Part shown: piece after piece, positions 33,112-41,962 of the stretch
Numbering within the stretch: the first letter of the stretch is position 1
Layout of the letters: each line of letters begins with the position of its first letter
Source of the DNA: Bacteroidota bacterium
GTDB taxonomy: Bacteria; Bacteroidota; Bacteroidia; Bacteroidales; FEN-979
Direction of reading: 5' to 3'
DNA length: 64,000 nucleotides
NCBI GenBank assembly: GCA_026391795.1
Contig: JAPLDI010000007.1
Span: forward strand, 62,001-126,000
Notes under the pieces: generated by a model
What the model saw: only the letters and a program-made list of their open reading frames with translations
Told to the model about the DNA's origin: nothing
Database searches by the model: none
Program-made: the position numbers and the translations under genes

Positions 33112-33718
33112 AATTCTGCTTTCTTAAAATTGTGTAGATAATAATTTTCAAATCGACAATCAAAGAATGCTTTTCCAAATACTTCATATTTATTTTCACC
33201 TTATCAGGAAAAATTACAAGATCGTTATATTCCTTCGGATCTTTCACCCCGGCAAGGATCTCTTCCTCGAAAAAATATTTCAGTGTTGCCGGTCCTGTAA
33301 TACCAGGTCTCAACGACAGGATTCTCTGTTCTTCACCCTTCAACACATCTGCATATCCAGGGACATCCGGCCGGGGCCCTACGAAGCTCATTTCACCCAA
33401 CAGTACATTTACTAATTCAGGGAGTTCATCGAGCTTCCACTTTCTGAGAAATCTTCCCAATGAGGTGATCCGGGGATCCTCCGATGTAGTAAATGTATTG
33501 AAACTTTGGTTATTCACCATGGTCCTGAATTTAATGATCGAAAAGAGCCGGCGATCCTTGCCAACCCGTATCTGCCTGAAAAACACAGGTCCATGCGAAG
33601 AGCTCTTTATGGCAAGTGCAATGGATAATAACACCGGAAACAGGAATACCAGGGCAACCAGTGCCAGCAAGCGATCAAAAATATATTTTGTTGCGCATTT
33701 CAATCCAACACGAATCAC
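33101..33718 (-). CDS. Initiating sugar-phosphate transferase (PglC/WcaJ family)
   Basis: 205 residues with a GTG start at 33718. One N-terminal hydrophobic reentrant helix (FDRLLALVALVFLFPVLLSIA), then the monotopic phosphoglycosyl-transferase core: VFFRQIRVGKDRRLFSIIKFRTM, LGRFLRKWKLDELPELVNVLLGEMSFVGPRPDVP with the catalytic Asp-Glu dyad of the DELPEL segment. It transfers a sugar-1-phosphate (often bacillosamine or GalNAc-type) to undecaprenyl phosphate, starting the glycan. The short length is PglC-like rather than WbaP-like. First gene of the cluster 28792-33718; no ATG is available upstream in frame. Confidence 0.9.
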   Translation of the reverse strand: MIRVGLKCATKYIFDRLLALVALVFLFPVLLSIALAIKSSSHGPVFFRQIRVGKDRRLFSIIKFRTMVNNQSFNTFTTSEDPRITSLGRFLRKWKLDELPELVNVLLGEMSFVGPRPDVPGYADVLKGEEQRILSLRPGITGPATLKYFFEEEILAGVKDPKEYNDLVIFPDKVKINMKYLEKHSLIVDLKIIIYTILRKQNYEY

Positions 33719-34209
33719 AATCCGAAAATAGTATTTTTTAAAGTACCGGACTCCTCAATCCTCTTTTAAATAAAATCTTCCCCGGGTATCAGCGGACATT
33801 CCATAGTGAAAATTCATTTTCTGCTTATTTCCCTGAAAACTTATTGGAATAATATTATTTGCCCGGTTGTATCCCGAAACCAGGATCCCCGTTATGATTT
33901 TCCTGATGTTTTTCTTCGGCGCAAATTCCGATGACTTACCTGGCAGTGCATTCTCCAAAAATCTCCCGGAGCCGGGAGTAATAGGGTTAAGCAATATCGT
34001 TCTGATAGCAATCGCTATCGCTGTATTTATGGTTGAACGATCTGAACCGGCCGATTGAAAAATTCAAATCCCTGCAGGTGAACCATTTGTTTTGCGGAAG
34101 TCGGGAAAGGTAAATTAAACAGTCGGGATGGATCTAATCTTTATTAGTAATAATTTAATCTCTTAGGCTGCACAAAGCTGACTTTATGTAGTAATTTTAC
34201 AAAAAAACG
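33719..34209. other. 491-bp intergenic region between the glycan cluster and the YncE gene
   Basis: Two overlapping short frames exist on opposite strands (33755-33994 minus, 33867-34058 plus), but neither has a recognisable start context or protein-like composition. No RNA or terminator is supported. It presumably contains the divergent promoters of the flanking genes. Confidence 0.4.
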
Positions 34210-35244
34210 ATGAAAAAATCAATTCTGATTCTGGGTATTTTTGTGTTTGCAGGCATCAGCAGCGCATCTGCACAAATTGCGAAATCAGCTTACAGGATCG
34301 CAGACAGGATCCACCTCGAGGGCGACGGCGGCTATGATTACCTGACGATGGATGAGGCCACTTCAAGGTTATACGTTTCTCACGGGACCATCGTCCAGGT
34401 TGTGGATGTAACCACAAAAAAAGTTCTCGCGACGATTCCCGATACGAAAGGGGTTCATGGAATTGCACTGGCCAGGGATCTCAATAAAGGATTTATCAGT
34501 AATGGCCGTGACACATCCGTGACCATCTTTAATCTGAAAACGAACGAAGTGATCACGAAGGTCAGGGTAACCGGGAATAACCCCGATGCCATTCTTTATG
34601 ATCCTTTTTCTCACAAGGTGTTTACCTACAACGGAAGAAGTTCCAGCTCCACCGTGATCGATCCCAACACGAATAAGGTGATCGGAACCATCGACCTGCC
34701 AGGGAAACCGGAATTTTCGGTCACCGACGGAAAAGGGAAAGTGTATGTCAACATTGAAGATAAAAGCGAGGTTTGCCAGATCAACCCGATGACCTTAAAA
34801 GTTGAAAAGACATGGTCCGTCTCGCCCGGCGAAGAACCCAGCGGCCTGGCAATCGACAGCAAGGAAAACCGGTTGTTTGTTGTTTGCGGGAATAAACTGA
34901 TGATCGTTCTGAATGCGGATAACGGTGCGGTGGTTGCCAAACTGGATATCGGCGACAGGGTTGACGGGGTTTCCTATGATCCGGTCCTGAAAAGGGTGTA
35001 CAGCTCAAACGGGGAAGGAACGATGACGGTAGTTAAAGAAGAAAATAAAGATTCTTTTAAAGTACTTGAAAATTTCCCTACACAGAAGGGGGCCAGGACC
35101 ATTACGCTGAACCCTAAGACACACAAGATCTACCTGCCTGTTGCCGAATATGGGGAGACACCGGCTCCAACCAAAGAAAATCAACGGCCCCGGCCGCCGG
35201 TAAAGCCCAATTCTTTTACGATCCTTGAAATCGAGCCGATGTAA
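34210..35244 (+). CDS. Exported YncE-type beta-propeller protein
   Basis: 344 residues: signal peptide (MKKSILILGIFVFAGISSASAQ), then seven YVTN/YncE-like repeats (e.g. SRLYVSHGTIVQVVDVTTKKVLATIPD, HKVFTYNGRSSSSTVIDPNTNKVIGTID, NRLFVVCGNKLMIVLNADNGAVVAKLD). These form a seven-bladed propeller, usually periplasmic. The exact role is unknown; some relatives bind DNA or protect from stress. It is convergent with the outer-membrane barrel gene, whose stop is two bases away. No lipoprotein cysteine. Confidence 0.88.
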   Translation: MKKSILILGIFVFAGISSASAQIAKSAYRIADRIHLEGDGGYDYLTMDEATSRLYVSHGTIVQVVDVTTKKVLATIPDTKGVHGIALARDLNKGFISNGRDTSVTIFNLKTNEVITKVRVTGNNPDAILYDPFSHKVFTYNGRSSSSTVIDPNTNKVIGTIDLPGKPEFSVTDGKGKVYVNIEDKSEVCQINPMTLKVEKTWSVSPGEEPSGLAIDSKENRLFVVCGNKLMIVLNADNGAVVAKLDIGDRVDGVSYDPVLKRVYSSNGEGTMTVVKEENKDSFKVLENFPTQKGARTITLNPKTHKIYLPVAEYGETPAPTKENQRPRPPVKPNSFTILEIEPM

Positions 35245-35246
35245 TC

Positions 35247-36428
35247 TTAAAAAGAACCCTTCAGCCGGATAAAGACCGAGGTTTGCGAAGAACCTACCGT
35301 TTCCGGAGCATAGGACTGAAAGGTCTGCGCGATCAGGGAAAGATCAAGGTTGTTCATGAGGGAGAAGGTAAAGTCAGGAATGATGAAATACATTTTATTT
35401 GCAGGATTGTAAATGCCTGACAAAGCGATCCTGATGAGGGGCGTGACCGGATAAGAGATGCTGGCAAACATGGAAAAACCGTTCAGGAAGGGATTCTTTG
35501 CATTCAGCAATGAGGGGTTGAACTGGTTAATCAGGACATTGGATGAATTGGTGGGGTTTGAATTGTAAAACCCTTCAAACTGGATAAAGATCGAATTTCT
35601 GAACGTATAATCGTATTCGACGGATGAAAGGAAAACACCGGTCGTATCGCCAAAGTGTTTCAGCGGCTGAAAGATGCTCATCTCTCCCTTGAACCCGCCT
35701 TTCGCGATCTGTCCTGCCCATCCGAGTCCCAGCACCAGGTCGCTCTGGGTATAGAGCCCCCCGATGGCCTGAAAATCATATTTCCACTGGTTGAAACGGT
35801 AAAACCCTGCGGCGGTGACTTTTTTATCCTTGTCGGCTTTCACAGCAATTTCGGCCCTGGAAGAAGGGCTCGTGAAATACTGCAGCCTTACGGCATCGCT
35901 TCCCGGCTTTTCCTCGTAATCAAAGTCAAAATAGGAGTAGGTATTGAAAATATCATTGGGGTTCCATACGGAGGTCTGGCTCCAGTTTATTCTCTGCCTC
36001 CCCACTGTAACCTGGAAGTTATTCCGGGTATAATCGAGCCAGAGCCGGTCGACTGCCAGGTTCAGGACATAAGATTTCCCGGAGAACAGGTTCCATGACA
36101 GGTTGACCAGGCCGTTATCATAGGCAATAAAATCAGCATACTGGGGACTTATCGCAACAAGGTCGCCCCAGTAAAAACGGTTTCTCTCTTCCAGGCAGAA
36201 TGTAAAACTTTTCGAAATATTCCATTTGAAATTGTTCCGGTTGTGGATGAGGTTATCGGTCACCCAGGGATGTTCAATCGTATGGATGATCACCGTCTGC
36301 ATGTCCTTCACATACCCGTTGAAAGACCAGCTCCGTTCTTTTTTTTCAACAACCGAATCCTGCGACCAGGCATGAACAGTAAGGAAAAGGAAAAACAACA
36401 GGAGGGCGGGCAACCTCATTCGCAACAT
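35247..36428 (-). CDS. Outer-membrane beta-barrel protein of the ABC export operon
   Basis: About 393 residues. Signal peptide starts at ATG 36428 or 36419 (MLRMRLPALLLFFLFLTVHAWSQ). An in-frame ATG at 36482 overlaps the stop of the ATPase gene (TGATG), pointing to coupling, but it only adds a Pro/Ser-rich lead that would disrupt the signal. The mature protein alternates polar and hydrophobic residues as in a barrel and carries the landmark VTVGRQRINWSQTSVWNPNDIFN plus YEEKPGSDAVRLQYF, similar to DUF1302-type porin-like barrels that accompany LolA-like carriers. It should form the outer-membrane end of the efflux system encoded upstream. Substrate unknown. Confidence 0.75.
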   Translation of the reverse strand: MLRMRLPALLLFFLFLTVHAWSQDSVVEKKERSWSFNGYVKDMQTVIIHTIEHPWVTDNLIHNRNNFKWNISKSFTFCLEERNRFYWGDLVAISPQYADFIAYDNGLVNLSWNLFSGKSYVLNLAVDRLWLDYTRNNFQVTVGRQRINWSQTSVWNPNDIFNTYSYFDFDYEEKPGSDAVRLQYFTSPSSRAEIAVKADKDKKVTAAGFYRFNQWKYDFQAIGGLYTQSDLVLGLGWAGQIAKGGFKGEMSIFQPLKHFGDTTGVFLSSVEYDYTFRNSIFIQFEGFYNSNPTNSSNVLINQFNPSLLNAKNPFLNGFSMFASISYPVTPLIRIALSGIYNPANKMYFIIPDFTFSLMNNLDLSLIAQTFQSYAPETVGSSQTSVFIRLKGSF

Positions 36429-36481
36429 CGTATTCGCTGAAGGTGCTGATCCAGGGACCGGTGGCCAGGATGTAACGGGCA

Positions 36482-37180
36482 TCAGGAACCCGGCCGGGTT
36501 GATGAGACATCACTCAGGATCTTTCCGTCCTCGAGTGTGACCACTCTTCTTGCCTTGGCAACGACTCTTGAATCATGCGTGGAAAAAATGAAAGTGATCT
36601 TCTCTTCCCTGTTCAATTTTTCCATGATCTCCAGCAGGATTTCGGCGGATTTTGAATCCAGGTTGGCCGTGGGTTCGTCGGCCAGGATGAACTTGGGCTT
36701 TGACGCCAAGGCCCGGGCAACAGCAACCCGCTGCTGCTGTCCGCCCGAGAGCTTGTTCGGACGGGTATTGATCTTGTCATTCAGGCCGACGGAGTCAAGT
36801 AATTCCAGCGTCCGCTGATCCCGCTGGTCCTTGTTTACACCCTGCAGCTGCATGATGAATTCTACGTTTTCTCTGGCAGTGAGCACCGGGATAAGGTTAA
36901 ACGACTGGAACACGAAGCCAATGTTCCTCAGCCTGAAATTGATCAGTTGCCTGGAGGTTAACCCCGTGATATCCGTATTGTCGATCATGATCTTGCCGCT
37001 GCTTGGAGAATCGAGGCCTCCGAGCATGTTAAGCATGGTGGTTTTCCCCGATCCCGAAGGGCCAACGATGCAGGTGAACTCCCCCTGTTGAAATGCCAGG
37101 TCCACGCCATTCAGGGCATAAACAGGCATGGTATTCGCGTCGTAGACTTTGCTCAGGCCGGTGATTTCAATAATATTCAT
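36482..37180 (-). CDS. ABC transporter ATP-binding protein (LolD/MacB type)
   Basis: 232 residues. Walker A GPSGSGKTT, Q-loop VFQSFNLIP, signature LSGGQQQRVAVARAL, Walker B FILADEPTANLD and H-loop STHD are complete. MacB/LolD-type ATPases couple ATP hydrolysis to motion of periplasmic domains of FtsX-like permeases. It follows the two permease genes by 45 bp and overlaps the barrel gene's first ATG. A FVE-type segment (NVEFIMQLQGVNKDQRDQR) is typical of this subclass. Confidence 0.93.
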   Translation of the reverse strand: MNIIEITGLSKVYDANTMPVYALNGVDLAFQQGEFTCIVGPSGSGKTTMLNMLGGLDSPSSGKIMIDNTDITGLTSRQLINFRLRNIGFVFQSFNLIPVLTARENVEFIMQLQGVNKDQRDQRTLELLDSVGLNDKINTRPNKLSGGQQQRVAVARALASKPKFILADEPTANLDSKSAEILLEIMEKLNREEKITFIFSTHDSRVVAKARRVVTLEDGKILSDVSSTRPGS

Positions 37181-37225
37181 ACCGTGGTTTTTTGGATTTT
37201 ATCCGTTCTGTTCATGTTTCGCTTA

Positions 37226-38446
37226 TTATTCGATGCGGATGGCTTCAACCGGTTTCAGCTTAAGCGCCTTTCTGGCAGGCACTACGGCAGATAAAATACC
37301 TGTCAGGACGATCATGATTGAAAGGTTGAAGTACAACTCTTTTTTAATGAAGGGATAGATTTTTGGATCGAATCCGAAAGCCCCGAGTCCCTTTGAAAAA
37401 TCAGAGAGATCAATGCCATGCCGGCTGAACAGGGCAATGAGTGCTGAACTCAGCACCATTCCAATGATCCCCCCGATCAGGGTCAGGAAAATGGTTTCGA
37501 GCATGATCATCCTGAAGACCCTTGATTTACTCATACCAACAGCCATCAGCATACCCAATTCCCGGGTGCGTTCGAATACGATCATCAGCATGGTATTTAC
37601 AATGCCAAAGGCAAGTGCAAACAAGATGATGCCCAGGATCACGTAAACCTCGATTGCAATTGCCGAAGTGACCATACTCATATCGGGCCTGATGTTCATC
37701 CAGTTTTGAACCAGCAGGCCTGGCAACTTTGACTTCAACGCCTGCTCAACAGCCGGGATGCTGTTGTTGTCGTTGAGGACCATCGCGATTTCCTGGATGC
37801 CGCAATTCCCTCCCATGATCTTGTCAAGATCGCTCTTCCTTACAAATACATTGGTTTCATCGAAAACAGAATTTGCCGAAGCAAAGATCCCGGTTATTGA
37901 AAATGCAGCTTCGTAAAGGATCCCGTCAGAACCCTGAAACCGGAGGACAATTTTCGACTTCATCCTGACCTTAAGTTTGTCGGCCAGCTTTCTTCCGATT
38001 ACAACCTGGTTCTTCCGGGTGCTGCTGAAATATCCTCCCGATGAGTCGGGAATGGTTGTATACAGGCTGAAAACTTTCTTTTCCCGGGCAGGATCAACAC
38101 CCATGATCTGGATCCCGGCTGCTGCATTGGGAGATGCAGCCATTCCGGTAATCCTTGAGCGGGTACAGACGGCTTTTACCAAAGGGATATTCGAAATTAT
38201 ACCTGCGATGCTGTCCGCTTTGGGGATATCATATTTTGATTCGTAATTTTTGAGAAATTCGGGATTGTGGACCTGGATATGTGAAACTTCGTTATTTATG
38301 CCTGACCTGATTTTCTGCTCGACCATCCCTGTAATGATGGAAACAGTAAAAATGCCTCCTGTCAGGCCAAGGGTGATGGAGGCGATAACGATAAGGCTCC
38401 TCACTTTGTTTCTCCACACATTCTTGAATGCAATTATAAAGATCAT
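37226..38446 (-). CDS. FtsX/MacB/LolCE-type ABC permease (second)
   Basis: 406 residues. One N-terminal helix (FKNVWRNKVRSLIVIASITLGLTGGIF), a large periplasmic MacB-PCD domain with VGRKLADKLKV and VTGIFASANSVFDETNVF, and three C-terminal helices with the FtsX core MLMIVFERTRELGMLMAVGMSKSRVFRMIMLE. Such pairs extract lipids or lipoproteins from the inner membrane, or push periplasmic cargo. It lies 8 bp after the first permease and 45 bp before the ATPase. The two permeases differ throughout, so a heterodimer is likely. Confidence 0.9.
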   Translation of the reverse strand: MIFIIAFKNVWRNKVRSLIVIASITLGLTGGIFTVSIITGMVEQKIRSGINNEVSHIQVHNPEFLKNYESKYDIPKADSIAGIISNIPLVKAVCTRSRITGMAASPNAAAGIQIMGVDPAREKKVFSLYTTIPDSSGGYFSSTRKNQVVIGRKLADKLKVRMKSKIVLRFQGSDGILYEAAFSITGIFASANSVFDETNVFVRKSDLDKIMGGNCGIQEIAMVLNDNNSIPAVEQALKSKLPGLLVQNWMNIRPDMSMVTSAIAIEVYVILGIILFALAFGIVNTMLMIVFERTRELGMLMAVGMSKSRVFRMIMLETIFLTLIGGIIGMVLSSALIALFSRHGIDLSDFSKGLGAFGFDPKIYPFIKKELYFNLSIMIVLTGILSAVVPARKALKLKPVEAIRIE

Positions 38447-38454
38447 GGCAGAAA

Positions 38455-39675
38455 TTATTTATGAAGTGCTTCCGCAACGTTCAGTGTAAAGATCCTGCGT
38501 ACAGGATAGATGCAGGTTACAAAAACAATAAGAATGACGGTGATAACATTTGTAATAATAAAGTCGGATTTCAGTGCCAGGGGCATCAGTGGTTCAATGC
38601 CATAAGAGATAAATGCCTGGGCCATGTTACCCCAGAGGTGAAGCGGGTTGAATTTGAAGTAGAGCATGATGGGCATCGCCGCCGCCACTCCTGAAAGAAG
38701 TCCGGTCAGGCCGATGAGGATCATCTCAAGGACCAGGATAAACGCCAGCCTGCTTTTTTGCATACCCACCGAAACGATGACCCCGAACTCCCTGGTTCGT
38801 TCGTTTGTCATCATAATCACGGTGCCGAAGACCCCGAAACCCACGATCATATATAGTATAGCGATGATGATCTTACCGCCTGCTGTCTTGACCTTCAGCT
38901 GCTGCATGATCTCAACCATCATCTCATCCCACCGCATTACCTCGAACTTTCCCCCATCAACCCTGCGCTGAAGTGCATCCCGTGTGCTGTTGATCTCTTC
39001 CGGATTCTTCAGCGTAACGGAAAGGGATGTAATCCTGTCATCAGCACTGAAAAAATCCTGGGCAGCCGGAAGATTCATATAGACCATCTGGTTATCAAGA
39101 ACGGGGGAAGGGAAGTGAACGATGCCGGTAACAGGATATTTCCCTGCTGCGCTTACACCATGAAATCCCTGTCCGATCAACACCAGCGTATCACCTGCCG
39201 TGAGTCCCAGGAAGGAGGCAAGCCCCTGGGAAACCAGGATACCTTTGCCGCGTGGTTCAAGGTAACGGCCCCTGACCACCTTGGCCGAAAGCTTCGTCAG
39301 GGCATCTTCCCTGGCGGGATCGGTGCCGGCAAGCATCACCCCTTTTGTTTGCTTCCCAAATGACGAAAGTGCAAAATATTCCAGTCGGGGAACGGTTTTG
39401 TCGACATTTTTTACGGATTTTACGACCGCCAGGACAGAATCGTTGAACACCATGGAATTGTTGATATCCCGGTCGTCCCAGTATCCTTTCTTATGGATCT
39501 GAATGTGCCCGGAATACGATTGAATAACAATGTCGGAGAGGTTGTCGAACCAGCCGATCTGCAACGACCGTACAATCAATGCCAGGAATATAGCGAGAAA
39601 GACAGATGCGGCCGTAAGCAGGGTCCTTCTCTTGTTTCTCCAGATATTGCGCCATGCAAGCCTGATATTGTTCAT
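38455..39675 (-). CDS. FtsX/MacB/LolCE-type ABC permease (first)
   Basis: 406 residues, same topology as its neighbour: WRNIWRNKRRTLLTAASVFLAIFLAL, periplasmic MacB-PCD domain (VVRGRYLEPRGKGILVSQGLASFLG, TLVLIGQGFHGVSAAGKYPVTGI) and C-terminal helices with MMTNERTREFGVIVSVGMQKSRLAFILVLE. It starts one base after the LolA-like gene. Together with the second permease and the ATPase it should form a type VII ABC machine working across the periplasm with the LolA-like carrier and barrel. Confidence 0.9.
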   Translation of the reverse strand: MNNIRLAWRNIWRNKRRTLLTAASVFLAIFLALIVRSLQIGWFDNLSDIVIQSYSGHIQIHKKGYWDDRDINNSMVFNDSVLAVVKSVKNVDKTVPRLEYFALSSFGKQTKGVMLAGTDPAREDALTKLSAKVVRGRYLEPRGKGILVSQGLASFLGLTAGDTLVLIGQGFHGVSAAGKYPVTGIVHFPSPVLDNQMVYMNLPAAQDFFSADDRITSLSVTLKNPEEINSTRDALQRRVDGGKFEVMRWDEMMVEIMQQLKVKTAGGKIIIAILYMIVGFGVFGTVIMMTNERTREFGVIVSVGMQKSRLAFILVLEMILIGLTGLLSGVAAAMPIMLYFKFNPLHLWGNMAQAFISYGIEPLMPLALKSDFIITNVITVILIVFVTCIYPVRRIFTLNVAEALHK

Positions 39676-39676
39676 C

Positions 39677-40426
39677 TTACTTTATCTTTTTCATGTTCTG
39701 CTGGGAAAAGAAACTCTCGTCAACACCGGTATTGAATTTCATCTCGTCGATGTGCATCACGGTTTTCTGTCCTTTCTTGTTTTGAGGGATCATTTCAAGC
39801 CGGGTCGGGATTTCACGATCGCCCATCTGCCGGATATCATAATTATTGGAAATATTGACAAGTTTGTTGTCCTCGTCATAATATTCGACCATCCAGGTAT
39901 CGTATCCGTTCACCGTGACCCACATGATCACCTTGCCCCAGACAACCGCAGCATCCGGCAAAGGGATGAGTTCGATCTTGTAGCACTCCATCTCCCTCAC
40001 CTTCTCCCTGTTCAGCAGCTTATGGGTATAATCCACAACGATCGATGACTGCTTTACGAGGTCATCATTTGTAAAATCGGATCCCATCCATGATTGCAGC
40101 ATCATGGAAGGGGGGATCTTGATGGTTTTGTCGATGGAAGGCACCCAGTTCCACATTTCCGTCCTGATCTTTAAAAAAACCTGTCCCTTGTCCTTTGCCG
40201 GTGCGGTGATCAGCACAAGGGAATAGTCCCTGCCTTTTGACCAGGTCTTCATGGTGATGGTGCGCGTCCAGTCGGGACGTATCACCGTCATGGTCATGGT
40301 TCCCTGGCTCGACAGGCCCCGGGTCTTGTTATCCGCTTTCCGGATGATCTCCGTTGCGGTCAGCTCCTGGGCATTGGCTGCATTGAGTCCTGCTACCATC
40401 AGCAGGAAAAGGATCCGTGTTTTCAT
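39677..40426 (-). CDS. LolA-like periplasmic carrier (outer-membrane lipoprotein-sorting family)
   Basis: 249 residues with a signal peptide (MKTRILFLLMVAGLNAANAQ). The mature part reads as the LolA-like open barrel of the PF17131-type family: LTATEIIRKADNKTRGLSSQGTMTM, TWSKGRDYSLVLITAPAKDKGQVFL, WNWVPSIDKTIKIPPSMM, DYTHKLLNREKVREMECYKIELIP. These bind acyl chains in a hydrophobic cavity. Its start overlaps the TetR stop by four bases, so both are one transcript. Role inferred: shuttling a lipid or hydrophobic product between permeases and barrel. Confidence 0.85.
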   Translation of the reverse strand: MKTRILFLLMVAGLNAANAQELTATEIIRKADNKTRGLSSQGTMTMTVIRPDWTRTITMKTWSKGRDYSLVLITAPAKDKGQVFLKIRTEMWNWVPSIDKTIKIPPSMMLQSWMGSDFTNDDLVKQSSIVVDYTHKLLNREKVREMECYKIELIPLPDAAVVWGKVIMWVTVNGYDTWMVEYYDEDNKLVNISNNYDIRQMGDREIPTRLEMIPQNKKGQKTVMHIDEMKFNTGVDESFFSQQNMKKIK

Positions 40427-41025
40427 TTCTTTAACTTTTTGTCAGGGGATTTTGGATATAGACCAAGGATCCGCTTTTTAATCAGGTTAAGCGGGTAATT
40501 TTCAGGATCGGCGATGTATTCATAGGTAACTCCGCTGATCAATGTGCTGAGGAAAGCAACCTCCAGCGCCGGATTTTTATACTCCTGCTCCTTAAAATAG
40601 CGTTCCGCCATCTCCAGGGGTTGCTTCGAGGCAGTCCTGATCTCCTCTTCCAGGATCTTCATAACCGCAGGCTGGCTGAATATTGCCATGTACATTTTCC
40701 ATACGGTCAGGTTTGATTTCAGATGGGTAAACAGCCGGCTGATATATCCGGAGAGGGTATCCCTGTTCACTGTGCCCGAATGATCAGGATCAAACAGGTC
40801 CATCATTTCTGCCATCACTTCATCGAAAATCGTCTTCAGCAATTCCTCCTTGCTGCTGAAATAATTATACATCAGCCCTTTTGACACCCCGGCGTGGCGG
40901 GCCAGGTCGCTGATCGAAACGGCATGGTATCCGGAAGCGGCAAAACATTCAATGGCAGCATCGAGGATCTTCCTGCGTGCACCCACCCGGATTTCTTCAC
41001 ACTGTTCACTTGTTTTCGGACACAT
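40423..41025 (-). CDS. TetR-family repressor of the export operon
   Basis: 200 residues. N-terminal TetR HTH: ARRKILDAAIECFAASGYHAVSISDLARHAGVSKGLMYNYFSSKEELL. The C-terminal helices (LFTHLKSNLTVWKMYMAIF, EVAFLSTLISGVTYEYIADPENYP) form a ligand pocket of unknown specificity. It is the first gene of the operon and overlaps the LolA-like gene. A 14/18 palindrome directly upstream (41032-41049) is the likely operator, implying autorepression relieved by the exported compound (inference). Confidence 0.92.
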   Translation of the reverse strand: MCPKTSEQCEEIRVGARRKILDAAIECFAASGYHAVSISDLARHAGVSKGLMYNYFSSKEELLKTIFDEVMAEMMDLFDPDHSGTVNRDTLSGYISRLFTHLKSNLTVWKMYMAIFSQPAVMKILEEEIRTASKQPLEMAERYFKEQEYKNPALEVAFLSTLISGVTYEYIADPENYPLNLIKKRILGLYPKSPDKKLKK

Positions 41026-41031
41026 ACTTTA

Positions 41032-41049
41032 TGACTGAACGGTCGGTCA
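41032..41049 (-). promoter_or_regulatory. Probable TetR operator upstream of the export operon
   Basis: TGACTGAACGGTCGGTCA reads almost the same on both strands (14 of 18 positions match in the palindrome, perfect TGAC/GTCA ends). The TGACnGnnCGGTCA layout is typical of TetR-family operators. It ends 7 bp before the TetR start codon. Confidence 0.7.
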
Positions 41050-41109
41050 AAGATAAATTAAATCTCCAGACTAAAGAAGAAAAATACCAGTTTTTTTTTT
41101 GCCGGATGA

Positions 41110-41283
41110 TCAGGAACCGGGAAAAGGTACAGAGATCTCTTTCAGGACGGATTTGACTATCCTGACAACAGGGATATTCACCTGTTGCGCTATACTTTCC
41201 AGAATGGATTCGATTTGCTCGCAGGGTGCATTTCCGATCCGTCTGACGGGAAACGTCTGACGCAGCTGAATCAAGGAGTTCAC
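41110..41283 (-). pseudogene. 57-residue fragment with GTG start, probable gene remnant
   Basis: An open frame (VNSLIQLRQTFPVRR ... VVRIVKSVLKEISVPFPGS) with well-mixed, protein-like composition and two amphipathic helices. The same frame continues upstream through a TGA into ALLVFEENNFFNRD, which also looks protein-like, so it may be the decayed C-terminus of a longer gene. Not recognised. The remainder of the 328-bp gap holds the TetR operator and nothing else I can support. Confidence 0.3.
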
Positions 41284-41353
41284 GACCGGGTACCTGAATC
41301 AGTCCCGGTTGAAAAAGTTGTTCTCCTCAAATACCAGTAAGGCACATTGGTCA

Positions 41354-41962
41354 CTACTCTGCCGTTGCCGGCTTCACCGCATTTTCGAGCATGATCTTGA
41401 CGGTATCGTAATTCAGTGCGGCAAAGATATCTTCAATCTGCCGGGTGTATTCGCTGTTGTGGCTCATCAGCGAATTTTTCACAAAGAAGTTATTGTAGCC
41501 AAGGTCGCCGGCTTCGATGTAGGTGGCAAGGGCGCAACCAACCGCGCTCAGACCGGTGATGAAGACCGTATTGACATTCCGGTCTTTTAGGATCTTGTCA
41601 AGACCGGTCTCTTTGAATCCGCTGCCATGCTGTTTTATTACCATGGGATCTTCCGGAAGGACCATCGTAGTCTTCGGGAAATTGAACCCTTCCGTTCCCT
41701 CTTTCGGGCCCCTCAACGGATCGGAATGATAGACCCTTACCACCGGGAATCCTTCCTGCCTGAAAAGGCCGATCATGGCGTTGATCATGAAAAGGGCGTT
41801 TTCTTTCTCCTTGTCCTGTACCATTGGCAGGAATTCATTCTGGATATCGATCACGAGCAGTGCCGGGCGCATGCGTTTAGAACCGGGGTCTGCGCTTCCC
41901 TGTGCAAAGGTGCTGCCGGCAACTACCAGCAGGAATAATGCAAAAAGCAGTTGTTTTTTCAT
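41354..41962 (-). CDS. Exported isochorismatase-family cysteine hydrolase
   Basis: 202 residues from the ATG at 41962, which begins a signal peptide (MKKQLLFALFLLVVAGSTFAQ); the ATG at 41992 is rejected. The hydrolase core shows ALLVIDIQNEFLP (Asp of the triad), Lys in the VIKQHGSGF segment, and TVFITGLSAVGCALATYIEAGDLGYN with the catalytic Cys. Family members hydrolyse amides (nicotinamide, N-carbamoyl compounds) or isochorismate; export to the periplasm is unusual. It is a single gene; no clear pathway partner. Confidence 0.85.
   Translation of the reverse strand: MKKQLLFALFLLVVAGSTFAQGSADPGSKRMRPALLVIDIQNEFLPMVQDKEKENALFMINAMIGLFRQEGFPVVRVYHSDPLRGPKEGTEGFNFPKTTMVLPEDPMVIKQHGSGFKETGLDKILKDRNVNTVFITGLSAVGCALATYIEAGDLGYNNFFVKNSLMSHNSEYTRQIEDIFAALNYDTVKIMLENAVKPATAE

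Noticed and set aside
33755..34058. Two short opposite-strand frames upstream of the YncE gene
   Set aside because: No family resemblance, no start signal and mutual overlap; treated as intergenic.
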